Assembly: GCA_003023665.1 (NCBI GenBank)
Contig: PXYR01000009.1
Coordinates: forward strand, 1 to 13,055
Reading direction: 5' to 3'
Origin: Bacteroidota bacterium
Lineage (GTDB): Bacteria; Bacteroidota; Bacteroidia; Flavobacteriales; Schleiferiaceae
Length of the DNA stretch: 13,055 bases
Below the pieces are notes generated by a model. It saw only the letters and a list, made by a program, of their open reading frames with translations, was not told the DNA's origin and searched no databases. Of the stretch, positions 7,397-13,055 are shown piece by piece (the first letter of the stretch is position 1; each line of letters begins with the position of its first letter). The translations under genes and the position numbers were made by a program.

Positions 7397-7404
7397 CAAA
7401 GATA
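7397..7404 (-). promoter_or_regulatory. Candidate -7 promoter box (TATCTTTG) for adk cluster
   Basis: On the minus strand this is an exact TAnnTTTG match, 37 bases before the adk ATG. The nearest upstream TTG is 29 bases away, longer than the usual 17-23, so the -33 half is not supported. It lies in the 117-base divergent region between adk and manC. I found no equally good box for manC in that region. Confidence 0.5.
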
Positions 7405-7476
7405 GAAATCCGTACTATTGTACCCGATTTGAACAACATAGTTGTTTTCAAGTCCAAGCAACCAATAAAAAAATCA

Positions 7477-8559
7477 ATGAGAACTCCTTATTGTGTAATA
7501 ATGGCGGGAGGAATCGGTAGTAGATTCTGGCCCATGTCCACAGAACAAACACCCAAACAATTTTTGGATTTCCTTGGCACTGGAGAGAGCCTAATTCAAC
7601 AAACGTATAGCAGGGTAAGGCGCATTTTTGAACCAGAGCACATTCTAGTAGTTACACATGCCAATTACCGTCTACAGACTATTGAGCATTTGCCAGAATT
7701 GCCAGAGGAAAACATCATTTTGGAGCCGCTTCGCAGAAATACAGCGCCGTGTATTGCATATGCAGCACTTAAAATCAAGAAGCGCGATGATTCTGCAAAC
7801 ATATACATAACACCAGCTGATCATTTAATTACTGACGAAGAAGCCTTTGAGACTCAAATTCGAAAAGGATTAGAAAAAACTGAAGAGAGTGACTGTTTTG
7901 TCACCATCGGAATAAAACCGCACAAGCCTGAAACAGGTTATGGATACATCCAATACGATGAAACCAAGTATGAAGGAGATATCTACAACGTTAAAGCCTT
8001 TACCGAAAAACCAGACTTAGAACACGCTAAGCTGTTCATACAAAGTGGTGACTTCCTATGGAATGCCGGTATGTTTATCTGGAATATTGATGCACTAAGT
8101 GCAGGTCTTGATAAACACTTACCAGACTTAATGAGTACCCTAGGCCGTGCTTGGAAGGATTTGGATACCAAATACGAATCGGAAAGCATTGCTAAAGTAT
8201 ATGCAGAATGTGATAATATCAGTATCGACTACGGGCTAATGGAACGCGCAAGTAAAGTCTGTGTAATCCCAACTGTAATGGGTTGGTCGGATGTGGGGAA
8301 TTGGGGTGCTGTATATGATCTAAGCAAAAAGGACAAAAACGGCAATGCCATTGTGGGACAAAATATAATTGCTCAGAATTGCACAAACTGTCTTATTGTT
8401 AATAGTTCTGAAAATAAAGCGCTAGTAGTTGACAGTCTTGAAGAAAAAATTGTTGTTCAAACTGATAAAACTTCACTAACTTTTCCTTTAGGAAACGATC
8501 AGGCCATCAAACAAATTGCGAAAGCCGTTCGCGTAGAATTGGGAGAGGACTTCGTTTAG
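7477..8559 (+). CDS. manC: Mannose-1-phosphate guanylyltransferase
   Basis: It makes GDP-mannose from mannose 1-phosphate and GTP in the cytoplasm, the donor for mannose, fucose and rhamnose-type sugars of surface glycans. The 360 residues correspond to the nucleotidyltransferase part alone, without the C-terminal phosphomannose isomerase cupin found in about 470-residue bifunctional proteins. Landmarks are the pyrophosphorylase signature MAGGIGSRFWPMS (9-21) with TPKQFL (25-30), EPLRRNTAPCIA (83-94), ITPADHLI (111-118), FTEKPD (175-180), LWNAGMFIWN (194-203) and GWSDVGNWG (269-277). I chose the ATG at 7477, which starts eight residues before the signature as is normal; an in-frame TTG at 7429 would add 16 unsupported residues. 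An A-rich stretch precedes the ATG rather than a clear Shine-Dalgarno. The DUF389 gene 18 bases downstream is probably co-transcribed. Confidence 0.95.
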   Translation: MRTPYCVIMAGGIGSRFWPMSTEQTPKQFLDFLGTGESLIQQTYSRVRRIFEPEHILVVTHANYRLQTIEHLPELPEENIILEPLRRNTAPCIAYAALKIKKRDDSANIYITPADHLITDEEAFETQIRKGLEKTEESDCFVTIGIKPHKPETGYGYIQYDETKYEGDIYNVKAFTEKPDLEHAKLFIQSGDFLWNAGMFIWNIDALSAGLDKHLPDLMSTLGRAWKDLDTKYESESIAKVYAECDNISIDYGLMERASKVCVIPTVMGWSDVGNWGAVYDLSKKDKNGNAIVGQNIIAQNCTNCLIVNSSENKALVVDSLEEKIVVQTDKTSLTFPLGNDQAIKQIAKAVRVELGEDFV

Positions 8560-8577
8560 AACCTAGATTTTTAATTC

Positions 8578-9972
8578 GTGGAAAACGCCAATAAACCGCA
8601 GGGATTAATCAATGCGGCCATCAGCCGGTGGCCAATAATAAGTCCCGTAATCAGTTTCTTAAAGGACCGATTCTCCATCATTGACCTCGCAAACCCTGAC
8701 GCTACCATTGAAGGGATCAAAAAGGATATTGAATTCAGAGGATTTAGTCTTTGGATTCTCATCTTTTCTATTTTCATTGCCTCTATTGGACTAAACGTTA
8801 ATTCTACTGCGGTGGTAATTGGTGCCATGCTTATTTCACCTTTGATGGGTCCCATCATGGGACTTGGGCTAAGCTTGGGGATCAATGATTTTAAATTGCT
8901 CACACGTTCCTTAAAAAATCTTGGCGTAGCAATTGGAATTGGACTGCTGGTCTCTGCGTTCTACTTTTTAGTATCACCAATCTCCACACCATCAAACGAA
9001 CTTTTCACTCGTACAAACCCTACACTATTAGATGTATTAGTAGCTTTTTTTGGTGGGCTTGCAGGTATATTGGCCGGTTCCAGGAAAGAAAAGAATAACG
9101 TTATACCAGGTGTTGCAATTGCAACAGCCTTAATGCCACCTTTATGCACAGCGGGATATGGATTGGCTCATGGTGATTGGCATTATTTCTTTGGAGCCCT
9201 TTATCTCTTCTTAATCAACGCAGTACTTATAGCAACATCAACCACCCTTATTGTAAGGTATTTAAGATTCCCGTTAAAAGAAATATTGGATCCTTTACGC
9301 GCAAAAAAAAGCAGTCGATATTTCACTATTGGCCTAATAATCATAATCGTTCCCTCCATCTATATCATGTATAGAACCGTAACGGATTCAATCAACCAAG
9401 GAAAGATTGAAACGTATCTTGTAGAAACCGTAGACTATCCAGGAACAGAAATATTGAAAGAAAAGGTGGCCTTTAATAACGGTACTCCTGAAGTCACTCT
9501 TGTTCTATTTGGTGATCGTGTTCCGGTGGAACTTGCAGACAAATGGTCCACCGCTTTTAGTCAGAAGTTCAGCGGAACGCTAACTATTGTGCAAGATGAA
9601 AAAGAAGCTCAAGGACTCGAGGAAATGTCTAAAATGGTGCAGTTATACTCTGAGGGTAGAGACGAAGCCAGGTCCTTTCAAGAAAAAATAAGCTTCCTTG
9701 AAGGCGAACTCATTCAACTTGAGCAGCAGCTCATTCCAGCCAACCTAACCGCTGAAATTAGAATCAACTACCCCGAACTAGAACGATTTTCAATCGGAAC
9801 CCTACAATACGGGATAGACAGCATATCTGACGGATCTTTGGTTCCTGTGGCTTTTGTCAATTGGAAAGCAGACGTAGATTCTTTGAATCTTAGCAAACGA
9901 AACAAACAACTTGAAAATTGGCTAAAACTGCGTCTTGAGAAAGAAACCGTTTTAGTTCAACCTATGCCTTAG
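8578..9972 (+). CDS. DUF389-family membrane protein
   Basis: An integral inner-membrane protein of the DUF389 family, 464 residues, without an assigned biochemical function. A short cytoplasmic N-terminus contains an ATIEGIKKDIEFRG segment (42-55). About six to seven hydrophobic segments follow at 58-73, 76-100, 113-134, 151-167, 174-195, 203-227 and 247-265. The family core is clear in GLNVNSTAVVIGAMLISPLMGPIMGLG (71-97) and in GVAIATALMPPLCTAGYGLA (178-197), which resembles a transporter-like polar/helix-breaking segment. The C-terminal 200 residues are soluble, with a heptad-like stretch at about 344-386 and no family I recognise. The start is GTG at 8578; no upstream in-frame ATG is available and the next ATG is inside the membrane core. 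It follows manC by 18 bases. Transport has been guessed for the family but is unproven. Confidence 0.88.
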   Translation: MENANKPQGLINAAISRWPIISPVISFLKDRFSIIDLANPDATIEGIKKDIEFRGFSLWILIFSIFIASIGLNVNSTAVVIGAMLISPLMGPIMGLGLSLGINDFKLLTRSLKNLGVAIGIGLLVSAFYFLVSPISTPSNELFTRTNPTLLDVLVAFFGGLAGILAGSRKEKNNVIPGVAIATALMPPLCTAGYGLAHGDWHYFFGALYLFLINAVLIATSTTLIVRYLRFPLKEILDPLRAKKSSRYFTIGLIIIIVPSIYIMYRTVTDSINQGKIETYLVETVDYPGTEILKEKVAFNNGTPEVTLVLFGDRVPVELADKWSTAFSQKFSGTLTIVQDEKEAQGLEEMSKMVQLYSEGRDEARSFQEKISFLEGELIQLEQQLIPANLTAEIRINYPELERFSIGTLQYGIDSISDGSLVPVAFVNWKADVDSLNLSKRNKQLENWLKLRLEKETVLVQPMP

Positions 9973-9978
9973 TAGGCA
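9965..9978. repeat. Small inverted repeat on the DUF389 gene stop codon
   Basis: TGCCT (9965-9969) and AGGCA (9974-9978) are perfect 5-base arms around a TAGT loop that contains the TAG stop (9970-9972). It sits in the junction with the convergent fumC, whose stop is 13 bases further on. No T tract follows on either strand, so terminator function is only a possibility and the short arms could arise by chance. Confidence 0.3.
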
Positions 9979-9985
9979 AGCGACA

Positions 9986-11380
9986 TCAAAGCTTACCCAC
10001 CATATTTTCTGGTCTTACCCATTGGTCAAATTCCTCTGCGGTAAGATATCCTAATTCAATGGCCTCCTGCTTTAACGTAGTTCCGTTTTCATGAGCAGAC
10101 TTCGCGATTTTTGCCGCTTTTTCATACCCGATTTTTGTGTTCAGCGCAGTTACCAGCATCAAAGAATTATTCAAATGATTTTCAATAGCTTGGTAATTTG
10201 GCGCTATACCCACTACACATTTTTCTGTAAAGCTTACACAGGCATCACCAATCAATTCTGCACTCTGCAAAACATTGTAGGCCATCATCGGCTTATAAAC
10301 GTTTAACTCGTAATGTCCCTGTGCACCTCCTATGGTTACAGCTGTTTGGTTGCCCATTACCTGCGCGCAGACCATAGTGATTGCCTCTGCTTGAGTAGGA
10401 TTCACTTTACCGGGCATTATGGATGAACCAGGCTCATTTGATGGAATGATAATTTCGCCTATTCCTGAACGCGGTCCAGAGGCAAGCGACCTAATATCGT
10501 TCGCAATTTTATTCAAACTCACTGCCAATTGATTCAGAGCCCCGTGAGTTTCAACCAAAGCATCGTGAGCAGCTAACGCTTCAAATTTATTTTCAGCAGT
10601 ACGGAAAGGCAGTCCCGTAAATTGTGCAATGTATTTAGCTACTCCTTCCGAATATCCTTCCGGGGTATTAATTCCTGTGCCTACCGCCGTTCCACCGAGG
10701 GCTATTTCACTCAGGTGATCTAGTGTATTTTCAAGCGCCTTGAGCCCGTGGTTCAGTTGACTAACATAACCGGAAAACTCTTGTCCAAGAGTAAGTGGTG
10801 TAGCGTCCATAAGATGGGTACGACCAATTTTTACCACTTTCCAAAATTCCTCACTCTTTGCCTGTAGCGTATCTCTAAGTAGTGTGACCGAAGGAATGGT
10901 ATTCTCAACCACCTTTTTATAGATAGCGATATGCATGCCCGTTGGAAACGTATCATTGGAACTTTGACTTTTATTTACGTCGTCATTAGGATGAATCGTT
11001 CTTGCACCCTCATCTAAGTTATGACCTGCTAAAACATGTGCGCGATTCGCAATGACTTCATTCGCGTTCATATTACTTTGGGTACCGGAACCGGTCTGCC
11101 ATATCACCAATGGAAATTGATCATTGTGTTTGCCCTCAAGGATTTCATCACAAACGGCAGCAATCAAATCCCGTTTTTCTTTTGACAACACACCTGCATC
11201 ATAGTTGGTATATGCTGCAGCCTTTTTCAAGTAAGCAAAGCCTTCTATAATCTCTAAGGGCATTGTTCCGGAAGGACCTATTTTGAAGTTATTTCTAGAA
11301 CGTTCTGTTTGCGCACCCCAATATTTATCTGCAGGTACTCGTACTTCACCCATGGTGTCGTGTTCAATTCTGTATTCCAT
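9986..11380 (-). CDS. fumC: Class II fumarate hydratase
   Basis: The iron-independent fumarase of the TCA cycle: fumarate + water to L-malate, a cytoplasmic homotetramer. The 464 residues match FumC length. Substrate-site landmarks are TGSGTQSNMNANEV (96-109), SSNDTFPT (140-147), GRTHLMDATP (186-195) with His189 as the proton-relay histidine, and the superfamily signature GSSIMPGKVNP (318-328) with the catalytic serine on the mobile loop. KVNP and GGAQGHYELNVYKP favour fumarase over aspartase or argininosuccinate lyase. I chose the ATG at 11380, which gives MEYRIEHDTMGEVRVP, the standard N-terminus; 22 extra upstream in-frame residues have no homology and cover the promoter region. It is monocistronic by context, convergent with the DUF389 gene and divergent from a small membrane protein. 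No truncation or lost catalytic residue is seen. Confidence 0.97.
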   Translation of the reverse strand: MEYRIEHDTMGEVRVPADKYWGAQTERSRNNFKIGPSGTMPLEIIEGFAYLKKAAAYTNYDAGVLSKEKRDLIAAVCDEILEGKHNDQFPLVIWQTGSGTQSNMNANEVIANRAHVLAGHNLDEGARTIHPNDDVNKSQSSNDTFPTGMHIAIYKKVVENTIPSVTLLRDTLQAKSEEFWKVVKIGRTHLMDATPLTLGQEFSGYVSQLNHGLKALENTLDHLSEIALGGTAVGTGINTPEGYSEGVAKYIAQFTGLPFRTAENKFEALAAHDALVETHGALNQLAVSLNKIANDIRSLASGPRSGIGEIIIPSNEPGSSIMPGKVNPTQAEAITMVCAQVMGNQTAVTIGGAQGHYELNVYKPMMAYNVLQSAELIGDACVSFTEKCVVGIAPNYQAIENHLNNSLMLVTALNTKIGYEKAAKIAKSAHENGTTLKQEAIELGYLTAEEFDQWVRPENMVGKL

Positions 11381-11416
11381 CTTATTCTGAATAATTGATA
11401 CTTGGTGGTATGAGCA

Positions 11417-11424
11417 CAAATTTA
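11417..11424 (-). promoter_or_regulatory. Candidate -7 promoter box (TAAATTTG) for fumC
   Basis: On the minus strand this is an exact TAnnTTTG match, 36 bases before the fumC ATG, which would give a leader of about 25-30 bases. No TTG lies 17-23 bases upstream, so only the -7 half is supported. It falls in the 164-base divergent region shared with the small membrane protein. Confidence 0.45.
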
Positions 11425-11490
11425 GGCAACAGAATTTCTGTAACACTATCCTTTAGCGGTATATTCTGTGGTTGTATTTTTTATTCAAAA

Positions 11491-11523
11491 TTGAATCTAA
11501 ATCAATTGCACAATGTATCTTTA
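11491..11523 (+). promoter_or_regulatory. Candidate promoter for the small membrane protein
   Basis: TTG at 11491-11493 and TATCTTTA at 11516-11523 are 22 bases apart, within the 17-23 range described for Flavobacterium promoters. The -7 box has one mismatch to TAnnTTTG (final A for G). The ATG follows 21 bases after the box, giving a short leader with no obvious Shine-Dalgarno. Confidence 0.4.
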
Positions 11524-11544
11524 CAGCCACTTAAACGAACACGT

Positions 11545-11718
11545 ATGAAATTTATCGGTTTCCTTGTATTCTTAGTTGTTTTCCTGATGGGCTTTTCAAT
11601 GCTCGTATTCTTGGGTCTTTTTGTAGGCTACTGGTTGACATTGATTGGCTTAGAATCTGTGAACCCAAAGATTGCTCATGCTATCATTGGTCATAAAGAA
11701 GAAGAATCTGCAGAGTAA
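11545..11718 (+). CDS. Small hydrophobic membrane protein, unknown function (57 aa)
   Basis: I do not recognise this protein. It is 57 residues: Met-Lys-Phe, then an almost unbroken hydrophobic stretch to about residue 36 (two short helices, or one long one with a Gly at 27), then a polar tail ESVNPKIAHAIIGHKEEESAE ending in a cluster of acidic residues. No cleavage site is obvious, so it is probably an inner-membrane protein with its charged tail on one side. I start at ATG 11545; the same frame is open back to 11395 but that stretch lies in the divergent promoter region and looks non-coding. It has its own promoter candidate upstream and a strong terminator 22 bases after the stop, so it appears to be a single-gene transcript of roughly 240 bases. 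Acidic-tailed small proteins often act as regulators of membrane complexes, but that is only a possibility here. Confidence 0.65.
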   Translation: MKFIGFLVFLVVFLMGFSMLVFLGLFVGYWLTLIGLESVNPKIAHAIIGHKEEESAE

Positions 11719-11739
11719 TTTGCGGACACTGAATAATAC

Positions 11740-11765
11740 AAAAGCCGGCTTGCAGCCGGCTTTTT
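11740..11765 (+). terminator. Intrinsic terminator after the small membrane protein gene
   Basis: AAAAGCCGGC (11740-11749) and GCCGGCTTTT (11755-11764) form a perfect 10-base-pair stem with a TTGCA loop. The T tract runs to 11765. It is 22 bases past the stop at 11718 and separates the small gene from the methyltransferase gene that starts at 11792. It is the clearest terminator in the window. The complement also ends in TTTT, so it could work in both directions. Confidence 0.9.
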
Positions 11766-11791
11766 CATTGAATATAGAGTAAATTGGAAGT

Positions 11792-12469
11792 ATGAGTGCT
11801 GCTGCAGAAAAAGAACATACCATTTCCATTAAGCCTCATGAGGCAGAAGTTCTAAAGGAACTTGTTCTAAAGTACCATGTGAATACGGCGCTAGAGATAG
11901 GTCTAGCCTACGGCGCAAGCGCAATGACCATGTTAGGCGCCCGAAGTGAACTTAAGTTAACAAGTTGTGATCCCTTTCAACAAGAAGACTATCAAAATTC
12001 AGGATTGAGTAAAATAGCAGATGCCGGCTTTCAAAGTAGGCATACCCATATTAAAGCACTCTCAGATCAAGCGCTTCCTAAACTTTTAGCAGAAGGCAAA
12101 ACCTACGATTTAATTTTTATTGACGGCGACCATAAATTCAGCGGAGCTTTTGTAGACTTCCATTTTGCTGCCCAAATGATTGAAAACAATGGCATAGTGG
12201 TTTTTCACGACATGTGGATGCGCGCTCTTATTCTAATTCGGTCTTACATTAAAAACAATCGTCCCGATCTTATAGAAATCCCTATAAACTGTGCCAATAT
12301 GTGCGCTTTTCAACGAATTGGTAAAGATGAACGAGACGGCATGGTTTTCAAAGAATTCTATACGAGAAAAGGATATATCAAATACCACATCAATAGAATG
12401 GCCTGGGAAAGGAAAAACCTTTTTGGAAAGGCTGTTTTCCGCATAAAAATGATACTAAAAGGAAGCTGA
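11792..12469 (+). CDS. Class I SAM-dependent methyltransferase (Methyltransf_24 type)
   Basis: A Rossmann-fold methyltransferase of 225 residues, substrate unknown. Motif I is LEIGLAYGASAM (34-45) for S-adenosylmethionine binding, with the acidic residue after strand 2 in SCDPFQ (Asp60). LIFIDGDHKF (107-116) and NGIVVFHDMW (133-142) follow; the IDGDH and HDMW pairs are typical of the Methyltransf_24 / cephalosporin-hydroxylase-like group, some of which bind a metal and act on sugars or small hydroxylated molecules. The last 45 residues are basic and aromatic with no domain I recognise. ATG 11792 is preceded by GGAAG one base away, closer than ideal. The terminator just upstream makes it an independent unit, and its promoter would have to lie in the 26 bases after the terminator or overlap it. 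Its stop is 3 bases from the convergent arsC stop. Confidence 0.85.
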   Translation: MSAAAEKEHTISIKPHEAEVLKELVLKYHVNTALEIGLAYGASAMTMLGARSELKLTSCDPFQQEDYQNSGLSKIADAGFQSRHTHIKALSDQALPKLLAEGKTYDLIFIDGDHKFSGAFVDFHFAAQMIENNGIVVFHDMWMRALILIRSYIKNNRPDLIEIPINCANMCAFQRIGKDERDGMVFKEFYTRKGYIKYHINRMAWERKNLFGKAVFRIKMILKGS

Positions 12470-12472
12470 TTT

Positions 12473-12820
12473 TTACAGAATATCATCTAGTTTCTCAGCG
12501 GGACGAGCAACCACAGCGCTATCTCCTTTTACTACAATAGGACGCTCCATCAAACGTGGGTGTTCAATCATTGCCAAAATGATTTCATCTTCGCCTAATT
12601 CAAGTGCCTTGTATTCTTCTTTCCACAAAGATTCGTTCTTACGAACTAAATCTAAGGCATCCATTTCAAGCGCATCAAGTACCTCTTCAAGCTCTTTAGC
12701 CGTCATACTTTCTTCGTCATTCATATAATGACGAATCTCAAAATCAACCCCTTTTTTCTCTAACAATCCAATTGCTTCCCTAGACTTTCTACAGCGGGGA
12801 TTATGGTATACTTTGATCAT
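12473..12820 (-). CDS. arsC: ArsC-family arsenate reductase (glutaredoxin-type)
   Basis: A thioredoxin-fold reductase of the ArsC/Spx/YffB family, 115 residues, cytoplasmic; true members reduce arsenate to arsenite using glutathione and glutaredoxin. HNPRCRKSR (6-14) carries the catalytic Cys10. The three arginines that bind the oxyanion in plasmid R773 ArsC have equivalents here: Arg60 (LVRKN), Arg93 (MERPIVV) and Arg106 (ARPAEKL). The CRKS sequence lacks the CGTS of the plasmid enzyme and is common in chromosomal homologues of less certain role. It starts 1 base after the stop of the secreted-protein gene upstream (TAG-G-ATG), with AGG immediately before the ATG, so it is probably co-transcribed and perhaps translationally coupled. 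No arsenic regulator or transporter is visible, so a general thiol or housekeeping role is as likely as arsenic resistance. Confidence 0.88.
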   Translation of the reverse strand: MIKVYHNPRCRKSREAIGLLEKKGVDFEIRHYMNDEESMTAKELEEVLDALEMDALDLVRKNESLWKEEYKALELGEDEIILAMIEHPRLMERPIVVKGDSAVVARPAEKLDDIL

Positions 12821-12821
12821 C

Positions 12822-13055
12822 CTAATAAATTATATGTAGCGCGCCTTCTTCTTTGACATCACCACAGCGATTCGTTGCATTGATTTGGTAAAAATAAACT
12901 CCAGCGGAAAGAATGCTACTATCGTAATCTCCTTTCCATTCAAAGGAAACCACATTAGTTTCAAAAACCTTTACTCCCCACCTATTGTGAACAATCAAAT
13001 GAAATTCATCCCAATTCTCATTCGAATTCACTGTAAAAGCGTCATTGACACCGTC
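12822..13055 (-). CDS. T9SS-secreted protein, C-terminal sorting domain fragment
   Basis: The reading frame is open to the right edge and stops with TAG at 12824-12822; 77 residues are visible. They are the end of a type B gliding-motility-associated C-terminal domain: DGVNDAF at the very edge, then LIVHNRWGVKVFE, FEWKGDYDS, LSAGVYFYQI and a final EEGALHIIY. The domain directs export of the missing upstream part through T9SS. The GTG at 13031 is an internal valine. It corresponds residue for residue with residues 647-726 of the other T9SS protein in this window (same NRWG, GxY patterns) but is clearly divergent. ArsC begins 1 base after its stop. Nothing can be said about the cargo domains, which lie outside the window. 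Confidence 0.9.
   Translation of the reverse strand, partial: DGVNDAFTVNSNENWDEFHLIVHNRWGVKVFETNVVSFEWKGDYDSSILSAGVYFYQINATNRCGDVKEEGALHIIY

Noticed and set aside
7429..7476. TTG start adding 16 residues to manC
   Set aside because: The extra residues are lysine-rich and lie outside the family N-terminus, while ATG 7477 has the usual distance to the pyrophosphorylase signature.
8571..8903. 110-codon minus-strand frame opposite the DUF389 gene start
   Set aside because: Its translation is the antisense of a conserved membrane core (GAMLISPLMGP), which makes a hydrophobic shadow frame; no independent signal.
11381..11446. N-terminal extension of fumC by 22 residues
   Set aside because: No similarity to fumarases, and it covers an exact -7 promoter box; ATG 11380 gives the standard MEYRIEHDTMG start.
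11395..11544. Upstream part of the open frame before the 57-residue membrane protein
   Set aside because: It lies in the divergent promoter region between fumC and the small gene, has no strong start signal and would put a promoter candidate inside coding sequence.
11766..11791. TAAATTGG as a -7 box for the methyltransferase
   Set aside because: One mismatch, and its position only 4 bases before the ATG would place the transcription start at or inside the start codon; no -33 element supports it.

Overview
This window looks like chromosome from a bacterium of the Bacteroidota, most likely a marine-type member of the Flavobacteriales. The reasons are: two genes ending in the type B (gliding-motility-associated) C-terminal sorting domain of the type IX secretion system (T9SS); a class II HMG-CoA reductase followed directly by a GHMP kinase of the GYDxA type; an adk-obg gene pair; several matches to the Bacteroidota -7 promoter box TAnnTTTG; few clear Shine-Dalgarno sequences; and an AT-rich base composition. 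The genus cannot be named from this sequence alone. Nothing suggests a mobile element, prophage, CRISPR array, rRNA or tRNA.

Layout. Positions 1-284 hold the end of a pirin-family bicupin gene, cut by the left edge. Positions 359-4812 hold three plus-strand genes: HMG-CoA reductase, a mevalonate-pathway-type GHMP kinase 6 bases later, and a 726-residue secreted PKD-domain protein. They converge on a minus-strand cluster (7359 down to 4814) of adk, obg, a PAP2 phosphatase and the fluoride channel crcB. In that cluster obg/PAP2 and PAP2/crcB each overlap by 4 bases. adk is divergent from manC (mannose-1-phosphate guanylyltransferase), which is followed 18 bases later by a DUF389 membrane protein. 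That pair converges on fumC (fumarase, minus strand). fumC is divergent from a 57-residue membrane protein that has its own promoter candidate and a strong terminator. A class I methyltransferase gene follows and converges on a minus-strand pair at the right edge: the tail of a second T9SS-secreted protein and, 1 base after its stop, an ArsC-family reductase.

How the genes fit together. Most are housekeeping: nucleotide balance (adk), ribosome assembly (obg), TCA cycle (fumC), isoprenoid precursor supply (HMG-CoA reductase and kinase), GDP-mannose for surface glycans (manC), and ion or lipid-phosphate handling (crcB, PAP2). The surface theme is T9SS cargo. Coding is dense, with no gene-free stretch over 300 bases; the longest is 164 bases, between fumC and the small membrane protein.

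I found no convincing new multi-gene system. The points most worth a second look are the free-standing small membrane protein transcript, the tight coupling of obg, PAP2 and crcB, the two-gene mevalonate module, the hairpin in the adk-obg gap, and small inverted repeats sitting on the stop codons at two convergent gene ends.
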